Shown: positions 47,438 to 58,420, counted from the stretch's first letter. The stretch: 64,000 nt of DNA from Vibrio cincinnatiensis DSM 19608 (GCF_900167345.1 NZ_FUXB01000005.1:186001-250000), one strand, 5' to 3'. Notes: generated by a model not told the origin, from the sequence alone. A program made the numbers and translations.

Positions 47438-48427
47438 ATGATGAAGTTTTTAGCAAGTAATAGCATGGGAAAATTATCGGATAATCGTTTTTTTCAACTT
47501 AATTTGAAAGCGCTTACACCGTACGGTTTTTTACTGCCATTTTTGTGTATTTTTTCTATTTTTGGCATTTTCCCTTTACTTTTTTCCGTGTATCTCTCTT
47601 TCCATGCTTGGAATCCTGTAGAAGGTTTGGATGCAATGGAATATGTGGGGCTTGAGAATTATCATATTGCATTAACCGATCCGTGGCTCTGGCGCTCATT
47701 AAAGAATACATTTTGGCTCGCCATTACTTCAGGCGTCGCTCAGCATTTAGTGGCTATTCCTGTTGCTTATATTTTGGTTTCAATGGGGGATCGTTTACGC
47801 CATTGGTTAACCTCTGCCTATTTTTTACCTTATATCACCTCGACGGTGGCAGCCTCACTGATCTTTTTCAATATGTACTCGCCAACATCTGGGATCATTA
47901 ACCAAAGCTTAATCGTGTTAGCCGATAGCACAGTATTCGGTTGGGCATTTTCGTGGGTCAACGATTTTCAGCCTATCCGCTGGCTCGATGACGCGACATT
48001 GGTAAAACCTTCCATTGCTATTATGGTGTTCTGGAAATATACCGGTTTCAACATCGTGCTCTATACCACAGGGTTAATGACGATTCCTAAAGATATTTTG
48101 GAAGCGGCTCGCATGGATGGTGCAAATGCGGTTCGTCGTTTTTGGTATGTCTCACTTCCTATGATCCGCCCTTTTGTGTTCTTTGCTGTCACGATGACGA
48201 TCATTGGTAACTTACAGTTATTCGAAGAACCTTTCGTACTGACACGAGGAACAGGGGGAACGGGGCAATCTGGGTTAACCATTTCTATGTATCTCTACAA
48301 AGTAGGTTGGGAGTGGTTAGAGATGGGGACGGCCTCGGCAATTTCTTGGCTGCTCTTTGCACTGATAGCCGCATGTACCATGGTTCAATTTTTCTTCTTT
48401 GGCAAAAAAGGGTTAGGAGAGCAGTAA
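47438..48427 (+). CDS. ABC sugar transporter permease 1 (MalF/MsmF-like)
   Basis: 329 residues, six predicted membrane helices. The EAA loop EAARMDGANAVRRFWYVSLPMIRP contacts the ATPase. N-terminal SVYLSFHAWNPVEG and LKNTFWLAITSG are typical of the MalF-like partner in CUT1 systems. ATG-ATG at 47438. The second permease gene begins one base after its stop. Confidence 0.92.
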   Translation: MMKFLASNSMGKLSDNRFFQLNLKALTPYGFLLPFLCIFSIFGIFPLLFSVYLSFHAWNPVEGLDAMEYVGLENYHIALTDPWLWRSLKNTFWLAITSGVAQHLVAIPVAYILVSMGDRLRHWLTSAYFLPYITSTVAASLIFFNMYSPTSGIINQSLIVLADSTVFGWAFSWVNDFQPIRWLDDATLVKPSIAIMVFWKYTGFNIVLYTTGLMTIPKDILEAARMDGANAVRRFWYVSLPMIRPFVFFAVTMTIIGNLQLFEEPFVLTRGTGGTGQSGLTISMYLYKVGWEWLEMGTASAISWLLFALIAACTMVQFFFFGKKGLGEQ

Positions 48428-48428
48428 G

Positions 48429-49325
48429 ATGTCTACAGATTCTATAGCGAAGAAAGCTTCACCTTTAATGTCATTGAAGCTGAGTGATAGAGCCATTGAA
48501 GTACTGACGAAAGTCTTGATGGTGATTTTAGCCGTGATCCTCATTCTTTCTGCCATTGTCACCGTATTTCCTTTTGTTTGGTCGGCTCTGCTGTCAACGC
48601 GAGATCGCACGGAAATTTTTGGAACAGGGATCAGTTTTGCGATAGGAGATAGCTTGGCGATCAACTACGCAAGGTTGCAAGAGATCATGCCATTTTGGCA
48701 GGCGATGTTTAACTCTATTTATGTGGCCTTTCTGGGGACAAGCATCTCTCTGCTATTTTGCAGTATGGGTGGGTACGCTTTTGGCGTGTTTCAATTTAGA
48801 GGAAAAAAGATACTGTTTGGTATGCTGGTCGGGTCAATGATGATTCCGCCTGTATTGAGCTTAATTCCTTACTTCATGATTATTAAGTTTATCGGTTTAC
48901 TGGATAACCATATTGCTGTCTGGCTTCCGTTTACTACAACGCCTTTTGGCATCTTTCTTATGCGTCAACATGTAGTGGCTTCCATTCCTAAAGAGTTATT
49001 AGAAGCGGCGAAGTTAGATGGTGCCGGTCAGTTAAGAACTTATTGGAGCGTGGTGTTGCCCTTGATGAAACCCGCTTTGGCTACCTTGGCTATCGTACAA
49101 TTTGTGTTTTTCTGGAACATGTTTATGCAGCCTCTGGTGGTATTAACCACACCTGAAAATTATGTGATTACCCAAGCCCTTCGAAGTGTTCAAGGGATCC
49201 CAAATACCCCTTGGGGGGCAGTGATGTTGGGAACCACCATTTCGATTTTACCCTTAGTAGTGACTTACTTATTTGCTTCGAAACAGATGATCAGTGGTCT
49301 CACCTCTGGTGCAGTAAAAGGTTAG
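48429..49325 (+). CDS. ABC sugar transporter permease 2 (MalG/MsmG-like)
   Basis: 298 residues, six membrane helices, with the EAA loop EAAKLDGAGQLRTYWSVVLPLMKPALATLAI and a start region VTVFPFVWSALLSTRDRTEIF usual for MalG-like permeases. Forms the inner-membrane heterodimer with permease 1. ATG 48429. The GH1 gene follows after about 17 bases. Confidence 0.92.
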   Translation: MSTDSIAKKASPLMSLKLSDRAIEVLTKVLMVILAVILILSAIVTVFPFVWSALLSTRDRTEIFGTGISFAIGDSLAINYARLQEIMPFWQAMFNSIYVAFLGTSISLLFCSMGGYAFGVFQFRGKKILFGMLVGSMMIPPVLSLIPYFMIIKFIGLLDNHIAVWLPFTTTPFGIFLMRQHVVASIPKELLEAAKLDGAGQLRTYWSVVLPLMKPALATLAIVQFVFFWNMFMQPLVVLTTPENYVITQALRSVQGIPNTPWGAVMLGTTISILPLVVTYLFASKQMISGLTSGAVKG

Positions 49326-49342
49326 ATTTAAAGGTTATGAAA

Positions 49343-50692
49343 ATGAATAAATATGAACTTCCCAAAGCTTCTCCGTTACGCAGCAGAGCGTTTGTTTTCG
49401 GTGTTGCCACTTCCTCTTATCAGATTGAAGGGGGCGTTGCAGAAGGGGGGCGGACTCCTTCGATATGGGATACATTTTGTAGAAGACCGGGCAAAGTCGA
49501 TAAAGGCGATAATGGTGACATTGCGTGTGATCATTACCACCGTTGGAAGCAAGATATTGAAATGATTAGTAACTTAGGTGTGGATGCTTACCGTTTATCC
49601 ATCGCTTGGCCCCGTATTCTACCAGAGGACGGGGTAATTAATCCGCAAGGCTTACATTTTTATGAGCAGATCATTGATGAGTGCCATGCTCGTGGTATGA
49701 AAGTCTACGTTACCCTTTATCATTGGGACCTTCCCCAATACTTAGAGGATAAAGGAGGATGGCTTAACCGTGAAACCGCCTATAAGTTTGCTGATTATGC
49801 CGATGTTGTGAGCCGCTACTTTGGCGATAAAATTGACGTTTATACCACATTAAATGAACCCTTTGTCGCGGCTTTTCTCGGCTATCGTTGGGGCGTTCAT
49901 GCCCCAGGAATAAAAGGTGAACGCGAGGGCTTTTTGGCTTCGCATCATTTGATGCTTGGTCATGGTTTGGCTATGCCCATTTTGCGCAAGAATGCTCCCA
50001 AATCCCAACATGGTATCGTTTTTAATGCCTCACCGGCTTACCCTCATCGTGAGAAAGATCAAGGCGCGGCTAATTATTCTGATGCAGAAAATTATCATTG
50101 GTTTATTGATCCCGTATTAAAAGGGGAATATCCCTCATTAGTTGTTGATCGGCAACAGGCCAACATGCCCATGATATTGGAAGGCGATCTCGACATTATT
50201 TCAGCGCCTGTCGATTACATTGGAATTAATTATTATACACGCAACGTCGTACGTTATAACGAGAGTGGTGATATCGAAACGGTTAAACAATCAGAGAGTG
50301 AACATACTTATATTGGGTGGGAAATTTACCCGCAAGGTTTAACGGATCTTCTGGTGCGCTTAAAAGATCGCTATAGCAACTTGCCACCTATTTATATTAC
50401 GGAAAATGGCGCGGCGAATGATGATCAGTGTATTGATGGGCAAGTGAATGATGAGCAGCGTGTTCGCTATTTTCAAGAACATCTCAATGCGGTGGATAAA
50501 GCAATAGAATCTGGAGTTCGAGTTGATGGCTATTTTGCTTGGAGTTTAATGGATAATTTTGAATGGGCATTTGGTTATTGCCAACGTTTTGGCATGGTTT
50601 ATGTCGACTATCAAACACAAGAACGGACACTGAAAAATAGCGCTATTGCTTATCAGAATATGCTGTTAGAGCGCGCAGAGGAGAATAAGTAA
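49343..50692 (+). CDS. Beta-glucosidase, GH1
   Basis: 449 residues from ATG 49343 ([14 protein letters not shown]); AAAGG at 49330-49334 sits better for this ATG than for one 6 bases earlier. GH1 barrel: [43 protein letters not shown], acid/base E172 in TLNEPF, nucleophile E354 in YITENGAA. Lacks the phospho-binding loop, so it should act on unphosphorylated cellobiose and cellodextrins in the cytoplasm. Sits inside the ABC transporter operon. Confidence 0.93.
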   Translation: MNKYELPKASPLRSRAFVFGVATSSYQIEGGVAEGGRTPSIWDTFCRRPGKVDKGDNGDIACDHYHRWKQDIEMISNLGVDAYRLSIAWPRILPEDGVINPQGLHFYEQIIDECHARGMKVYVTLYHWDLPQYLEDKGGWLNRETAYKFADYADVVSRYFGDKIDVYTTLNEPFVAAFLGYRWGVHAPGIKGEREGFLASHHLMLGHGLAMPILRKNAPKSQHGIVFNASPAYPHREKDQGAANYSDAENYHWFIDPVLKGEYPSLVVDRQQANMPMILEGDLDIISAPVDYIGINYYTRNVVRYNESGDIETVKQSESEHTYIGWEIYPQGLTDLLVRLKDRYSNLPPIYITENGAANDDQCIDGQVNDEQRVRYFQEHLNAVDKAIESGVRVDGYFAWSLMDNFEWAFGYCQRFGMVYVDYQTQERTLKNSAIAYQNMLLERAEENK

Positions 50693-51783
50693 TGGCTAAA
50701 GTTGAATTTAGAAATATTAAAAAATCCTTTGGTAAGGTTGATGTGGTTAAGCACTTTAATTTTACCGTGAATGATGGTGAGTTTGTGGTCTTTCTTGGCC
50801 CTTCTGGTTGTGGGAAATCGACCACATTACGTATGCTCGCTGGGCTTGAAACGATTACCTCTGGTGATATTTATGTCGGGGATAAATTAATTAATAAAGT
50901 GGATGCGAAAGACAGAGATTTAGCCATGGTCTTTCAAAGTTATGCGCTTTATCCCCATATGACCGTCTACGAAAATATCGCTTTTGCTTTAAAACTTAAA
51001 GGCATGGCAAAAGCCGATATTGATGTTGAAGTTCGCAGAGCCGCTAAAATGTTGGAGCTGGAACCTTTACTGGATAGAAAACCGAAAGAGTTATCTGGTG
51101 GTCAGCGACAAAGGGTGGCGATGGGGCGAGCTATGGTTCGGACACCGAAAGTCTTTTTATTTGATGAACCACTTTCTAACCTAGATGCCAAACTGCGTGG
51201 TGTAATGCGTGAAGAAATTAAGCATCTTCACCGTGAATTAAAAACCACCACCATTTACGTCACGCACGATCAAATTGAAGCCATGACACTGGCTGATCGA
51301 ATCGTGATACTTAAAGATGGTTATGTTGCTCAGGTAGGGACGCCAACGGATGTATTTCAGCGGCCTGCCAATAAATTTGTTGCCCAATTTATTGGCAGCC
51401 CATCAATGAATATGTTGGATGCCAAACTCATTAATCAAGATAATGTATTTTATATTGAGCTTGGCAATATTCATATTCCACTTCCTGATCGATTTAAAGC
51501 GCATGCTTCCAAAAATTTGGCGCTGCATTTAGGTATTCGCCCAACCGATATTCATTTACGAGCAGAGCAGGTTGACCATAACCGTGTATTGCCTTTCCCA
51601 GTAAAAATTAAAGATAAAGAGTTACTGGGAGCGAGCATTCTTTTGAAAACAGAAATTGCAGGCCAGCCATTGATGGTGGAAACACAGGCGGCCGAAGTGA
51701 CCGTTGATGAGCTAACACTGTATTTGGATCTGGATGCGATTCACTTATTTGATGCCTTAAGTGAAAACTCTTTGGCGAGTTAG
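50692..51783 (+). CDS. ABC sugar transporter ATPase (MsmK/UgpC type)
   Basis: 363 residues. Walker [10 protein letters not shown] (36-44), Q-loop [17 protein letters not shown], signature [16 protein letters not shown], Walker [17 protein letters not shown], switch [14 protein letters not shown], and a C-terminal MOBE-like domain. Energises the CUT1 importer. Its ATG shares the last base of the GH1 stop (TAATG), showing tight coupling. Confidence 0.95.
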   Translation: MAKVEFRNIKKSFGKVDVVKHFNFTVNDGEFVVFLGPSGCGKSTTLRMLAGLETITSGDIYVGDKLINKVDAKDRDLAMVFQSYALYPHMTVYENIAFALKLKGMAKADIDVEVRRAAKMLELEPLLDRKPKELSGGQRQRVAMGRAMVRTPKVFLFDEPLSNLDAKLRGVMREEIKHLHRELKTTTIYVTHDQIEAMTLADRIVILKDGYVAQVGTPTDVFQRPANKFVAQFIGSPSMNMLDAKLINQDNVFYIELGNIHIPLPDRFKAHASKNLALHLGIRPTDIHLRAEQVDHNRVLPFPVKIKDKELLGASILLKTEIAGQPLMVETQAAEVTVDELTLYLDLDAIHLFDALSENSLAS

Positions 51784-51865
51784 TTATCCCCAGTTAGCTT
51801 AATAGCATCAATGGATTAAATAGTATTTTGCTTCTTCTTTTTGGAAGAGGCGAGGGAGAGTGATG

Positions 51866-54280
51866 ATGAAATTTGGATATTTTGACGATAAGAATAAAGA
51901 ATACGTCGCAACCACACCGTGTACCCCGATTAAATGGTGTAATTATGTGGGTACGTTAAATTTTGGCGGCTTGGTGGATAGTAATGGTGGAGTGCTGTTG
52001 TGCAAGGGGGACCCAGCACTCAATCGCATCACCAAATATATCGCCCAGCTGCCAAACTCCGATTTTAAAGGCTCAACGCTGTATCTAAAGGTGCGTAATC
52101 AAGAAGGGAAAGTCACGATTTTTTCTCCATTTTATACGCCGACCTTGACACCGTTGGATAAGTTTGAAAACCATACAGGGCTGTCTTATACCACTATCGT
52201 TGCTGAGGCTTATGGTATTCGATGTGAAAGCACCTTTTTTGTACCCAAACACGATCCGGTTTTGCTCCAAGATATTAAAGTGACCAATATCTCAGGGGAA
52301 GAATTACATATTGATGTAGTGCCTGTTTTTGAATTCACCCATTTTGATGCATTAAAGCAATTGGTCAATGCTGATTGGGTTCCCCAGACCATGATCTTAC
52401 AAGCTCACCAGCAAGAAAGTGGACATACGGTGTTGGAGCAATACGCTTTTATGAAGCGAGATTATGCGGTGAATTTATTAACGGCTGATCGCCCCGCCAC
52501 TTCATTTGATGGTGATCGTCAAAAATTTCTTGGCAACTTAGGTTATGGGAGCTGGGCGTCACCTGAGGCTTTGAATCATCTTGAGTTGACGAACAGTGAA
52601 TGCTTACGTGGTGACAATATCGGCGCTTTAAACCTACGTTTAGGCTGGATAAAACCACAACAAACTGAGCGTACGGTTGTGCAATTGACACAGATGGAAA
52701 GTCTTGAGGTTGCGCAGCCTATCTTGGCCAAGTATCGGAACCATGCTGAGGTCGATAAGGCATTTGCGGATCTTGCGATATTCTGGGAGGAGTACTTATC
52801 GACACTTCAAGTTGAAACTCCCGATCCTGCAATGAACTCTATGCTGAATGTGCATAATCCTCGTCAGTGTCATACCACCAAAAACTGGTCACGCTATTTA
52901 TCTCTCTATCAATTGGGGTATGGAGCGCGTGGCATTGGGTTTCGTGATTCATCACAAGATATTCTCGGTGTGATAGCCCATATGCCAGAAGAGGCCCGTG
53001 AATTTATTGAACGCTTATTGTCGGTTCAAAATATCGATGGCTCTGCGATGCACCAATTCTTTCCTTCCACAATGGAGGCCAATGGGGGGGATTCTCGTGA
53101 GGAAGAAGATAGGCCCGATTATTATGGCGATGACCATTTATGGATCATTTATGCGGTGACTCAATATATTAAGGAAACTGGCAATGCGGATTTCTTAAAT
53201 ATCAACATCCCCTATTATCAAAAAGATAAGCAAGGGCAGCCTATCGAAACAGGCTCGGTATGGGATCATTTATGCCGTGCTCTCTTATTTACCGAAACGC
53301 ATACAGGTCAGCATGGGCTCCCCTTACTGGGATTTGCCGATTGGAACGATACCGTGAACTTACCTACTGGGGCTGAGTCATTAATGGTCGCTAATATGTA
53401 TGGTAAAGCCTTATTAGATATGCTTGACCTGTGTGAACTTCGTGGAGAGGTTTCACTCGCGCAACACTATCACGCTCAATATGAAAAAATGCAGCGTCTT
53501 TTTAATCAATATGGTTGGGATGGTGCGTGGTTTATCCGTTATTTTGATGAAAAAGGTGCGCCTGTTGGTTCTCATCTCAATCAGCAAGGGCAGATCTACA
53601 CAAATGCACAAAGCTGGCCAGTTATTTCAGGGTTTGCTACGCCAGAGCGAGCAACGCAAGCCCTCAATTCTGTCTATAAAAAATTAAATACGGCGAACGG
53701 TATTAAGCTGTCAACACCGGGTTATAACGGGTTTGATCCTGATCTTGGTGGTATTTCTACCTATCCACCAGGGGCGAAAGAAAATGGGGGAATTTTCTTA
53801 CACGCGAACCCATGGGTCATGATCGCTGAAGCCAAAATGGGCAATGGTGATCGCGCTTATGAGTATTATCGACAAATTAACCCAGCGTCGAAAAACGATC
53901 AGATAGACGTTTTTGAATCAGAGCCTTATTGCTATCCACAAAACATATTGGGTGATGAACATCCACAATTTGGCCTTGGACGTAATGCATGGTTATCGGG
54001 GACTTCTTCATGGACATATGTCGCTGGCACTCAATGGATACTGGGGATTCGTCCTGAGATTGATGGCCTAGTGATTGACCCATGTATTCCCTGTGATTGG
54101 CCTCAATTTAACGTTCGCCGCCAATTTCGAGGAGCTCAGTATGACATTCATGTGCTAAACCCGCATGGGGTGAATAAAGGGGTTGTAGAGATGCGAGTTG
54201 ATGGTGTGGCGATTCAAGGCAATAAAGCTCCCGTATTTACTGATGGTGAACATTATATCGAAGTGATACTAGGTGCATAG
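51866..54280 (+). CDS. GH94 phosphorylase, probably cellobiose phosphorylase
   Basis: 804 residues from ATG 51866 (MKFGYFDDKNKEYV), preferred because AGGGAG is seven bases upstream. N-terminal beta-sandwich, helical linker, (alpha/alpha)6 barrel: ARGIGFRDSSQDILGVI, DGSAMHQF, GDDHLWIIYAVTQYI, with the catalytic acid expected at D492 in GFADWNDTVNL, then KENGGIFLHANPWVMIAEA and LSGTSSWTYVAGTQWILGIRP. Splits cellobiose with phosphate to glucose-1-phosphate and glucose. Chitobiose or laminaribiose phosphorylase is the alternative; the GIGFRDSSQD stretch and beta-glucan context favour cellobiose. Confidence 0.85.
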   Translation: MKFGYFDDKNKEYVATTPCTPIKWCNYVGTLNFGGLVDSNGGVLLCKGDPALNRITKYIAQLPNSDFKGSTLYLKVRNQEGKVTIFSPFYTPTLTPLDKFENHTGLSYTTIVAEAYGIRCESTFFVPKHDPVLLQDIKVTNISGEELHIDVVPVFEFTHFDALKQLVNADWVPQTMILQAHQQESGHTVLEQYAFMKRDYAVNLLTADRPATSFDGDRQKFLGNLGYGSWASPEALNHLELTNSECLRGDNIGALNLRLGWIKPQQTERTVVQLTQMESLEVAQPILAKYRNHAEVDKAFADLAIFWEEYLSTLQVETPDPAMNSMLNVHNPRQCHTTKNWSRYLSLYQLGYGARGIGFRDSSQDILGVIAHMPEEAREFIERLLSVQNIDGSAMHQFFPSTMEANGGDSREEEDRPDYYGDDHLWIIYAVTQYIKETGNADFLNINIPYYQKDKQGQPIETGSVWDHLCRALLFTETHTGQHGLPLLGFADWNDTVNLPTGAESLMVANMYGKALLDMLDLCELRGEVSLAQHYHAQYEKMQRLFNQYGWDGAWFIRYFDEKGAPVGSHLNQQGQIYTNAQSWPVISGFATPERATQALNSVYKKLNTANGIKLSTPGYNGFDPDLGGISTYPPGAKENGGIFLHANPWVMIAEAKMGNGDRAYEYYRQINPASKNDQIDVFESEPYCYPQNILGDEHPQFGLGRNAWLSGTSSWTYVAGTQWILGIRPEIDGLVIDPCIPCDWPQFNVRRQFRGAQYDIHVLNPHGVNKGVVEMRVDGVAIQGNKAPVFTDGEHYIEVILGA

Positions 54281-54283
54281 TAA

Positions 54284-54303
54284 AAGGGCACAAAGGTGCC
54301 CTT
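54284..54303 (-). terminator. Hairpin between convergent GH94 and galM genes
   Basis: Arms AAGGGCAC (54284-54291) and GTGCCCTT (54296-54303) with an AAAG loop. On the minus strand it is followed by TTTTA, so it mainly serves galM; on the plus strand no T run follows. Confidence 0.65.
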
Positions 54304-54315
54304 ACGATGCCCAAA

Positions 54316-55260
54316 TTAAGCTCGGTATATGGCTTGGCATTGCCAATGAAATGTTTGTTGCTGATGTGGCGCAAGTTCTAATAACCCGAGTTGATTATTA
54401 AAGGCATCAGCGGGGCATGTCATGGGTTCAATTGCAATAGAGGCTTCGTTATTTGGGGTATAGAGCTGAAGATAAGGATAGCCAGGGTCTTGTTGATAAA
54501 GCAGTTCGGCAGAGTGATCGTTTCGATGGAAAGTTAATGGAATCGGTTGATGGCTATCGAATGAAAAACAGTGATTTAAAGCGACATTCTTGAGAGACGC
54601 ACCATGAGCAAATTGGCAGTAAGGTTGGAACTCTCCATTGGGAAGATCGTTAACATGCTTTACCTCATTGCACGCTGGCATGGTTAGAGCGCACTGGTTA
54701 AGGGGAACGCCCAATGAAAAGTAAGGATGCCAAGCATCACCAAAAGGTAAGGGTGATTGCCCTTGGTTTTCGACACGGGTTGTACAGCTTAATAAGCCAT
54801 CGGTCGTGATATGGAACCTTATATCTAACTGAAAGGCAAAAGGGTATCCCGGATGCAGACAAGGGGTGGTGAAGCGAAGTGTAATTTCAGCATCCTGTTT
54901 TGTGGTATTGGAATGAATCAGTGTAAAGGGTTGATTGTAGAGCAAGCCATGTACGGCATGTTCAGACCAAGGGAAGTTAGCGGGTAACTGATAATGAACC
55001 CCCGCGTAATGATAGCGGCCTTGATTGAGGCGATTGGGAAAAGGAAAGAGTTTAGCACTGCGTGAATAATAGGGATGAAAATTAAGTAATTCATCACTAT
55101 TTTGATAGCCGGATATAAATGAGAATGGACTATGATTTACTGTAAATTTATTCACTATCGCTCCAAACTCATTAATGATATGCAGTTCTATTCCATAATT
55201 TGGATTGCTAATGATGATATTGTCAAATAATCCAAATTTCCCTTTTTTAATTTTAAACAT
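54316..55260 (-). CDS. Aldose 1-epimerase (GalM-like)
   Basis: 314 residues from ATG 55260 (MFKIKKGKFGLFDN), preferred over an ATG 15 bases earlier because GGAG lies eight bases upstream. Beta-sandwich epimerase: YYSRSAKLFPFPNRLNQGRYHYAG, HAVHGLLYNQPF (His), FGDAWHPYFSLG (catalytic His), and AIEPMTCPADAFN (catalytic Glu region). Interconverts sugar anomers released by the phosphorylase and glucosidases. Divergent from the GH116 gene over a 67-base gap. Confidence 0.85.
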   Translation of the reverse strand: MFKIKKGKFGLFDNIIISNPNYGIELHIINEFGAIVNKFTVNHSPFSFISGYQNSDELLNFHPYYSRSAKLFPFPNRLNQGRYHYAGVHYQLPANFPWSEHAVHGLLYNQPFTLIHSNTTKQDAEITLRFTTPCLHPGYPFAFQLDIRFHITTDGLLSCTTRVENQGQSPLPFGDAWHPYFSLGVPLNQCALTMPACNEVKHVNDLPNGEFQPYCQFAHGASLKNVALNHCFSFDSHQPIPLTFHRNDHSAELLYQQDPGYPYLQLYTPNNEASIAIEPMTCPADAFNNQLGLLELAPHQQQTFHWQCQAIYRA

Positions 55261-55327
55261 TGTTAGTATCTCCATTTTTTATAGATAGTAACAAGTGAAA
55301 TGAATTATTCAATATTGGATTTTGATT

Positions 55328-58300
55328 ATGACAAATAAAATTCCATATACAAGTTATAGTGGCGTAGCCAGTGAACTGTGTAGCCAAGGAGAAGCGGCTG
55401 AATTTATTCAACCTTGGTATACACCGATATCAACAACACCTAATAATACGGGGATGGCTGTCGGGGGGATTGGTTCTACATTTACACTAACCCCAAAAGG
55501 GGAAACCCCAAATTTTAGCTTTATTCCTGGTGTTTATATTGACTGTTCAGAAGAAGGTATTAATTTTAATGATTTTTATCTTTCTGTGATGGATGATTTA
55601 GATATTGAACATCTGAGCATTCCTAACCTTGTAGAATTAGAGCGTTTTCTTGAATTTTATCCAGTAAAATTTGATGGGGTAAGATTACTGGTTGATAATG
55701 AAGAACAAACTTTAGAAAGAATTAAATCTGGGTTAAATAACGTAAACTTCTATATTGATAATCAAGCTGAATTTGAACGCTGGAATATAGAGTTTACTGA
55801 GAAAACGCAACGATTGATTCATGAGAATCCTTATTCTCTTCACACTCAGCTGTGGGTCGCCATCGATTTTTTTAATGGACGGCTTATCAATAATTCAGCA
55901 AAGGCTTCATCGCTGACGACCAAATCATTGGGAACCATTGAGGCCTTGAGCGCCGAAGAGATTCACTACCAAGCCTTATACCCAACGGCACTGTATGACT
56001 ATCAACATTTTGATGGAATAGGTGTTAAACGGAAAGTGGTTTCCCCCATGGTTAAAGGGGATAAAAAGCTGTGTTCTTTACCGCTACACTGGAACCAGTT
56101 TGCATTCGAAAATCGTTCTACGAAAACTCAGTTAATCACCTTAGCCCAACCGTTTGAAAACCTGATTGGCTCGACGTATCAAAAGTATCGCCAAGGCGTT
56201 CAGGATTCCGCTTGTTCCTTAGTGCGCAATACGATAAAGCAGCAACACAATCTAAAACAAATAAAGAGCAATGATGCTCAGTTTTTCGGGGTGAGTTTAC
56301 GAAGCGATTCACCTTATCCTTCTGATATTGAAGGAGAAATACTGTATGGCATTGTAGCGAAAGAAGAAGATGTAAATTTAGGAAGAGTGACGATTACGGT
56401 TAAACCTTCCCTGTATAAAGCAAAGTTAGAGCAAGAGCTACTTTCGGCCTTAAATACCGGGCGTACTAATACCCATTTTGATTGTGGTACTTACAGTGGT
56501 CGAGAACCATTAGTGTCTTTGGTGGTGGTTCAAATTGAATTACAACCCGGAGAATCACTAGACTTACGTTTTTTACAGGTGATGGATCACAGTAAAATCT
56601 GGTTGGATGATTGGTGGTCAGAAAAAGCCTATAGCCAGTTTTTTACGAAAACTGACCGAGCTACCCGCATGGCAGAAGCCGTTTTACCTCAACTAGCCAT
56701 GATTGAAGATAAAATAACTCAGCAGCAAGTCGATTTTTTAGATTCAGCGAATCAGCAGTTTAGTGACAAGTCATGTGCCCAGCACTTTGCTACGATGGCG
56801 ATGAATACTCTCTCTTTCCTTGCTGAATCGACGGTTTGGGATAAAGAGGATCGTTTTCTAGTCAAAGAGTGTGTGGATTACCCCTTCTTCAACTCCTTGG
56901 ATGTCTATTTTTATGGTTCTTTCGCTATTCTTTATCTATTGCCCGAGCTTGATGGGCAGGTGATGCAAGCTTTTGCTCAGGCAATTTTGTCTTCCGACAA
57001 TACCCCTCGGCGTTACTGGGAATATGCGGATAAGCCTTTTGCAGACCTGATGGATAAAAAATATGCGGGAGTTCGAGCCGTGTATGGTGCTGTGATCCAT
57101 GACTTAGGGAGCCCCTTTGATATTAAGCCAGATGCGTATAACTGGCACAATGTCAAAGAGTGGAAAGATCTTGCGCCTAAATTTGTTTTAATGGTCTACC
57201 GACACTATCAGCACACAGGCGATAAATACGTTGTTGAGGCTTGCTGGCCTGCAGTGAAAGAGAGCCTCAATTATTTGTCTTCTTTAATTGAAGAAGGAGA
57301 CTCCTTACCGTTAGTACATGGCACCGATGATACGTTTGATAATCTCGCCTCTCATGGCATTGCTATTTATTGTGCGAGTTTGTGGGTCGCTGGTCTTCAA
57401 GTGGCTGGGCATTTAGCTGATATTATGGGAGAAAATGGCCTTTCTGTTGAATATCAGCAGCGAGCAAACACCGCTTTGGATACTTTAGAGAAGAGTTTGT
57501 GGGATGAGCGGCAAGGCTACTACCATTTTTATGCGACGCCGATTCAAGCGAATCATTTAACAGGAACGGATTTTCAGCCATTAAAACAGTTAGGGCTTTC
57601 TTTGTCGGGAGAGAAAGTTTCCGATAAACAGTTATTAAATGACTATCTCAATGTTACCGATGAAAAAAGTACCTTGTCAAAATTCGAGCAGAGATTGGAA
57701 AAAAAACAGCGCTTATTAGCAACCGCACCATTAGCTTTTAGCCGTGAATATCAGGTGATGGTACTCGATTCTGATAACAGTTTCGGTGACGCCTTAGTGG
57801 CGGATACTTACTTAAAACTTATGGGGTTAAAGGGGCTATTTTCTGCTGAGCGGGTCAGCAGAACGTTAGACTTTATTTATCAAACCAATTTCTTAAACAA
57901 TAGCCCACATCTTGGGGTTGCCAATATGACGCTGGCAGATGGGGCTCCCCATGATGCTTTTCAGGCGCAAGATGTTTGGGGTGGGGTACAATTTAGTGTT
58001 GCAAGTGCTTTAAAGCTGGCGGGTAAATCGCAGCAAGCTGAACGCTTACTCAATACGGTTTATGACACGCTTTATCACTCTGCCAAAATTCCTTTTGCTG
58101 CGCCTGAAGGGTTTAACGGTTCTGCTAAAGTGACAGAAAGAGAGTTGAAGAGCTTGTTATCTTTGAGTCATGAGCAGGCGAGAGCATGTTTACAATCCCT
58201 AAAGGCGATTCGTGCGCTTCGAGGTGATGGACGAGTGAATCCCGAAATACGGTTAGATAAAAAGCGTTTCATGCGTTGTTTTGAGTCGGAGGAAATGGAT

Positions 58301-58408
58301 AAAGTATTGATTGAAAAGCTGTATCAATGGCTTATCCAAAATAGTATGAAGTACACAGCTGGCCGGTATTTCAGACCTGGGATGATTTTCTCTTATCTTT
58401 ATTGTTAA
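55328..58408 (+). CDS. GH116 (GBA2-like) beta-glucosidase
   Basis: 1026 residues, no signal peptide, so probably cytoplasmic. N-terminal beta-sandwich (NNTGMAVGGIGSTFTLTPKG, SLPLHWNQFAFENRS) and C-terminal (alpha/alpha)6 barrel. GH116 hallmarks: ECVDYPFFNSLDVYFYGSFA with candidate nucleophile E514, VIHDLGSPFDIKPDAYNWHN, EWKDLAPKFVLMVYRHYQHTGD, and GTDDTFDN with candidate acid/base D667. The middle shows extra insertions relative to archaeal GH116. ATG 55328 is used; a TTG two codons earlier is less likely. Hydrolyses beta-glucosides; natural substrate unproven. Confidence 0.78.
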   Translation: MTNKIPYTSYSGVASELCSQGEAAEFIQPWYTPISTTPNNTGMAVGGIGSTFTLTPKGETPNFSFIPGVYIDCSEEGINFNDFYLSVMDDLDIEHLSIPNLVELERFLEFYPVKFDGVRLLVDNEEQTLERIKSGLNNVNFYIDNQAEFERWNIEFTEKTQRLIHENPYSLHTQLWVAIDFFNGRLINNSAKASSLTTKSLGTIEALSAEEIHYQALYPTALYDYQHFDGIGVKRKVVSPMVKGDKKLCSLPLHWNQFAFENRSTKTQLITLAQPFENLIGSTYQKYRQGVQDSACSLVRNTIKQQHNLKQIKSNDAQFFGVSLRSDSPYPSDIEGEILYGIVAKEEDVNLGRVTITVKPSLYKAKLEQELLSALNTGRTNTHFDCGTYSGREPLVSLVVVQIELQPGESLDLRFLQVMDHSKIWLDDWWSEKAYSQFFTKTDRATRMAEAVLPQLAMIEDKITQQQVDFLDSANQQFSDKSCAQHFATMAMNTLSFLAESTVWDKEDRFLVKECVDYPFFNSLDVYFYGSFAILYLLPELDGQVMQAFAQAILSSDNTPRRYWEYADKPFADLMDKKYAGVRAVYGAVIHDLGSPFDIKPDAYNWHNVKEWKDLAPKFVLMVYRHYQHTGDKYVVEACWPAVKESLNYLSSLIEEGDSLPLVHGTDDTFDNLASHGIAIYCASLWVAGLQVAGHLADIMGENGLSVEYQQRANTALDTLEKSLWDERQGYYHFYATPIQANHLTGTDFQPLKQLGLSLSGEKVSDKQLLNDYLNVTDEKSTLSKFEQRLEKKQRLLATAPLAFSREYQVMVLDSDNSFGDALVADTYLKLMGLKGLFSAERVSRTLDFIYQTNFLNNSPHLGVANMTLADGAPHDAFQAQDVWGGVQFSVASALKLAGKSQQAERLLNTVYDTLYHSAKIPFAAPEGFNGSAKVTERELKSLLSLSHEQARACLQSLKAIRALRGDGRVNPEIRLDKKRFMRCFESEEMDKVLIEKLYQWLIQNSMKYTAGRYFRPGMIFSYLYC

Positions 58409-58420
58409 TGTTAATAACGT

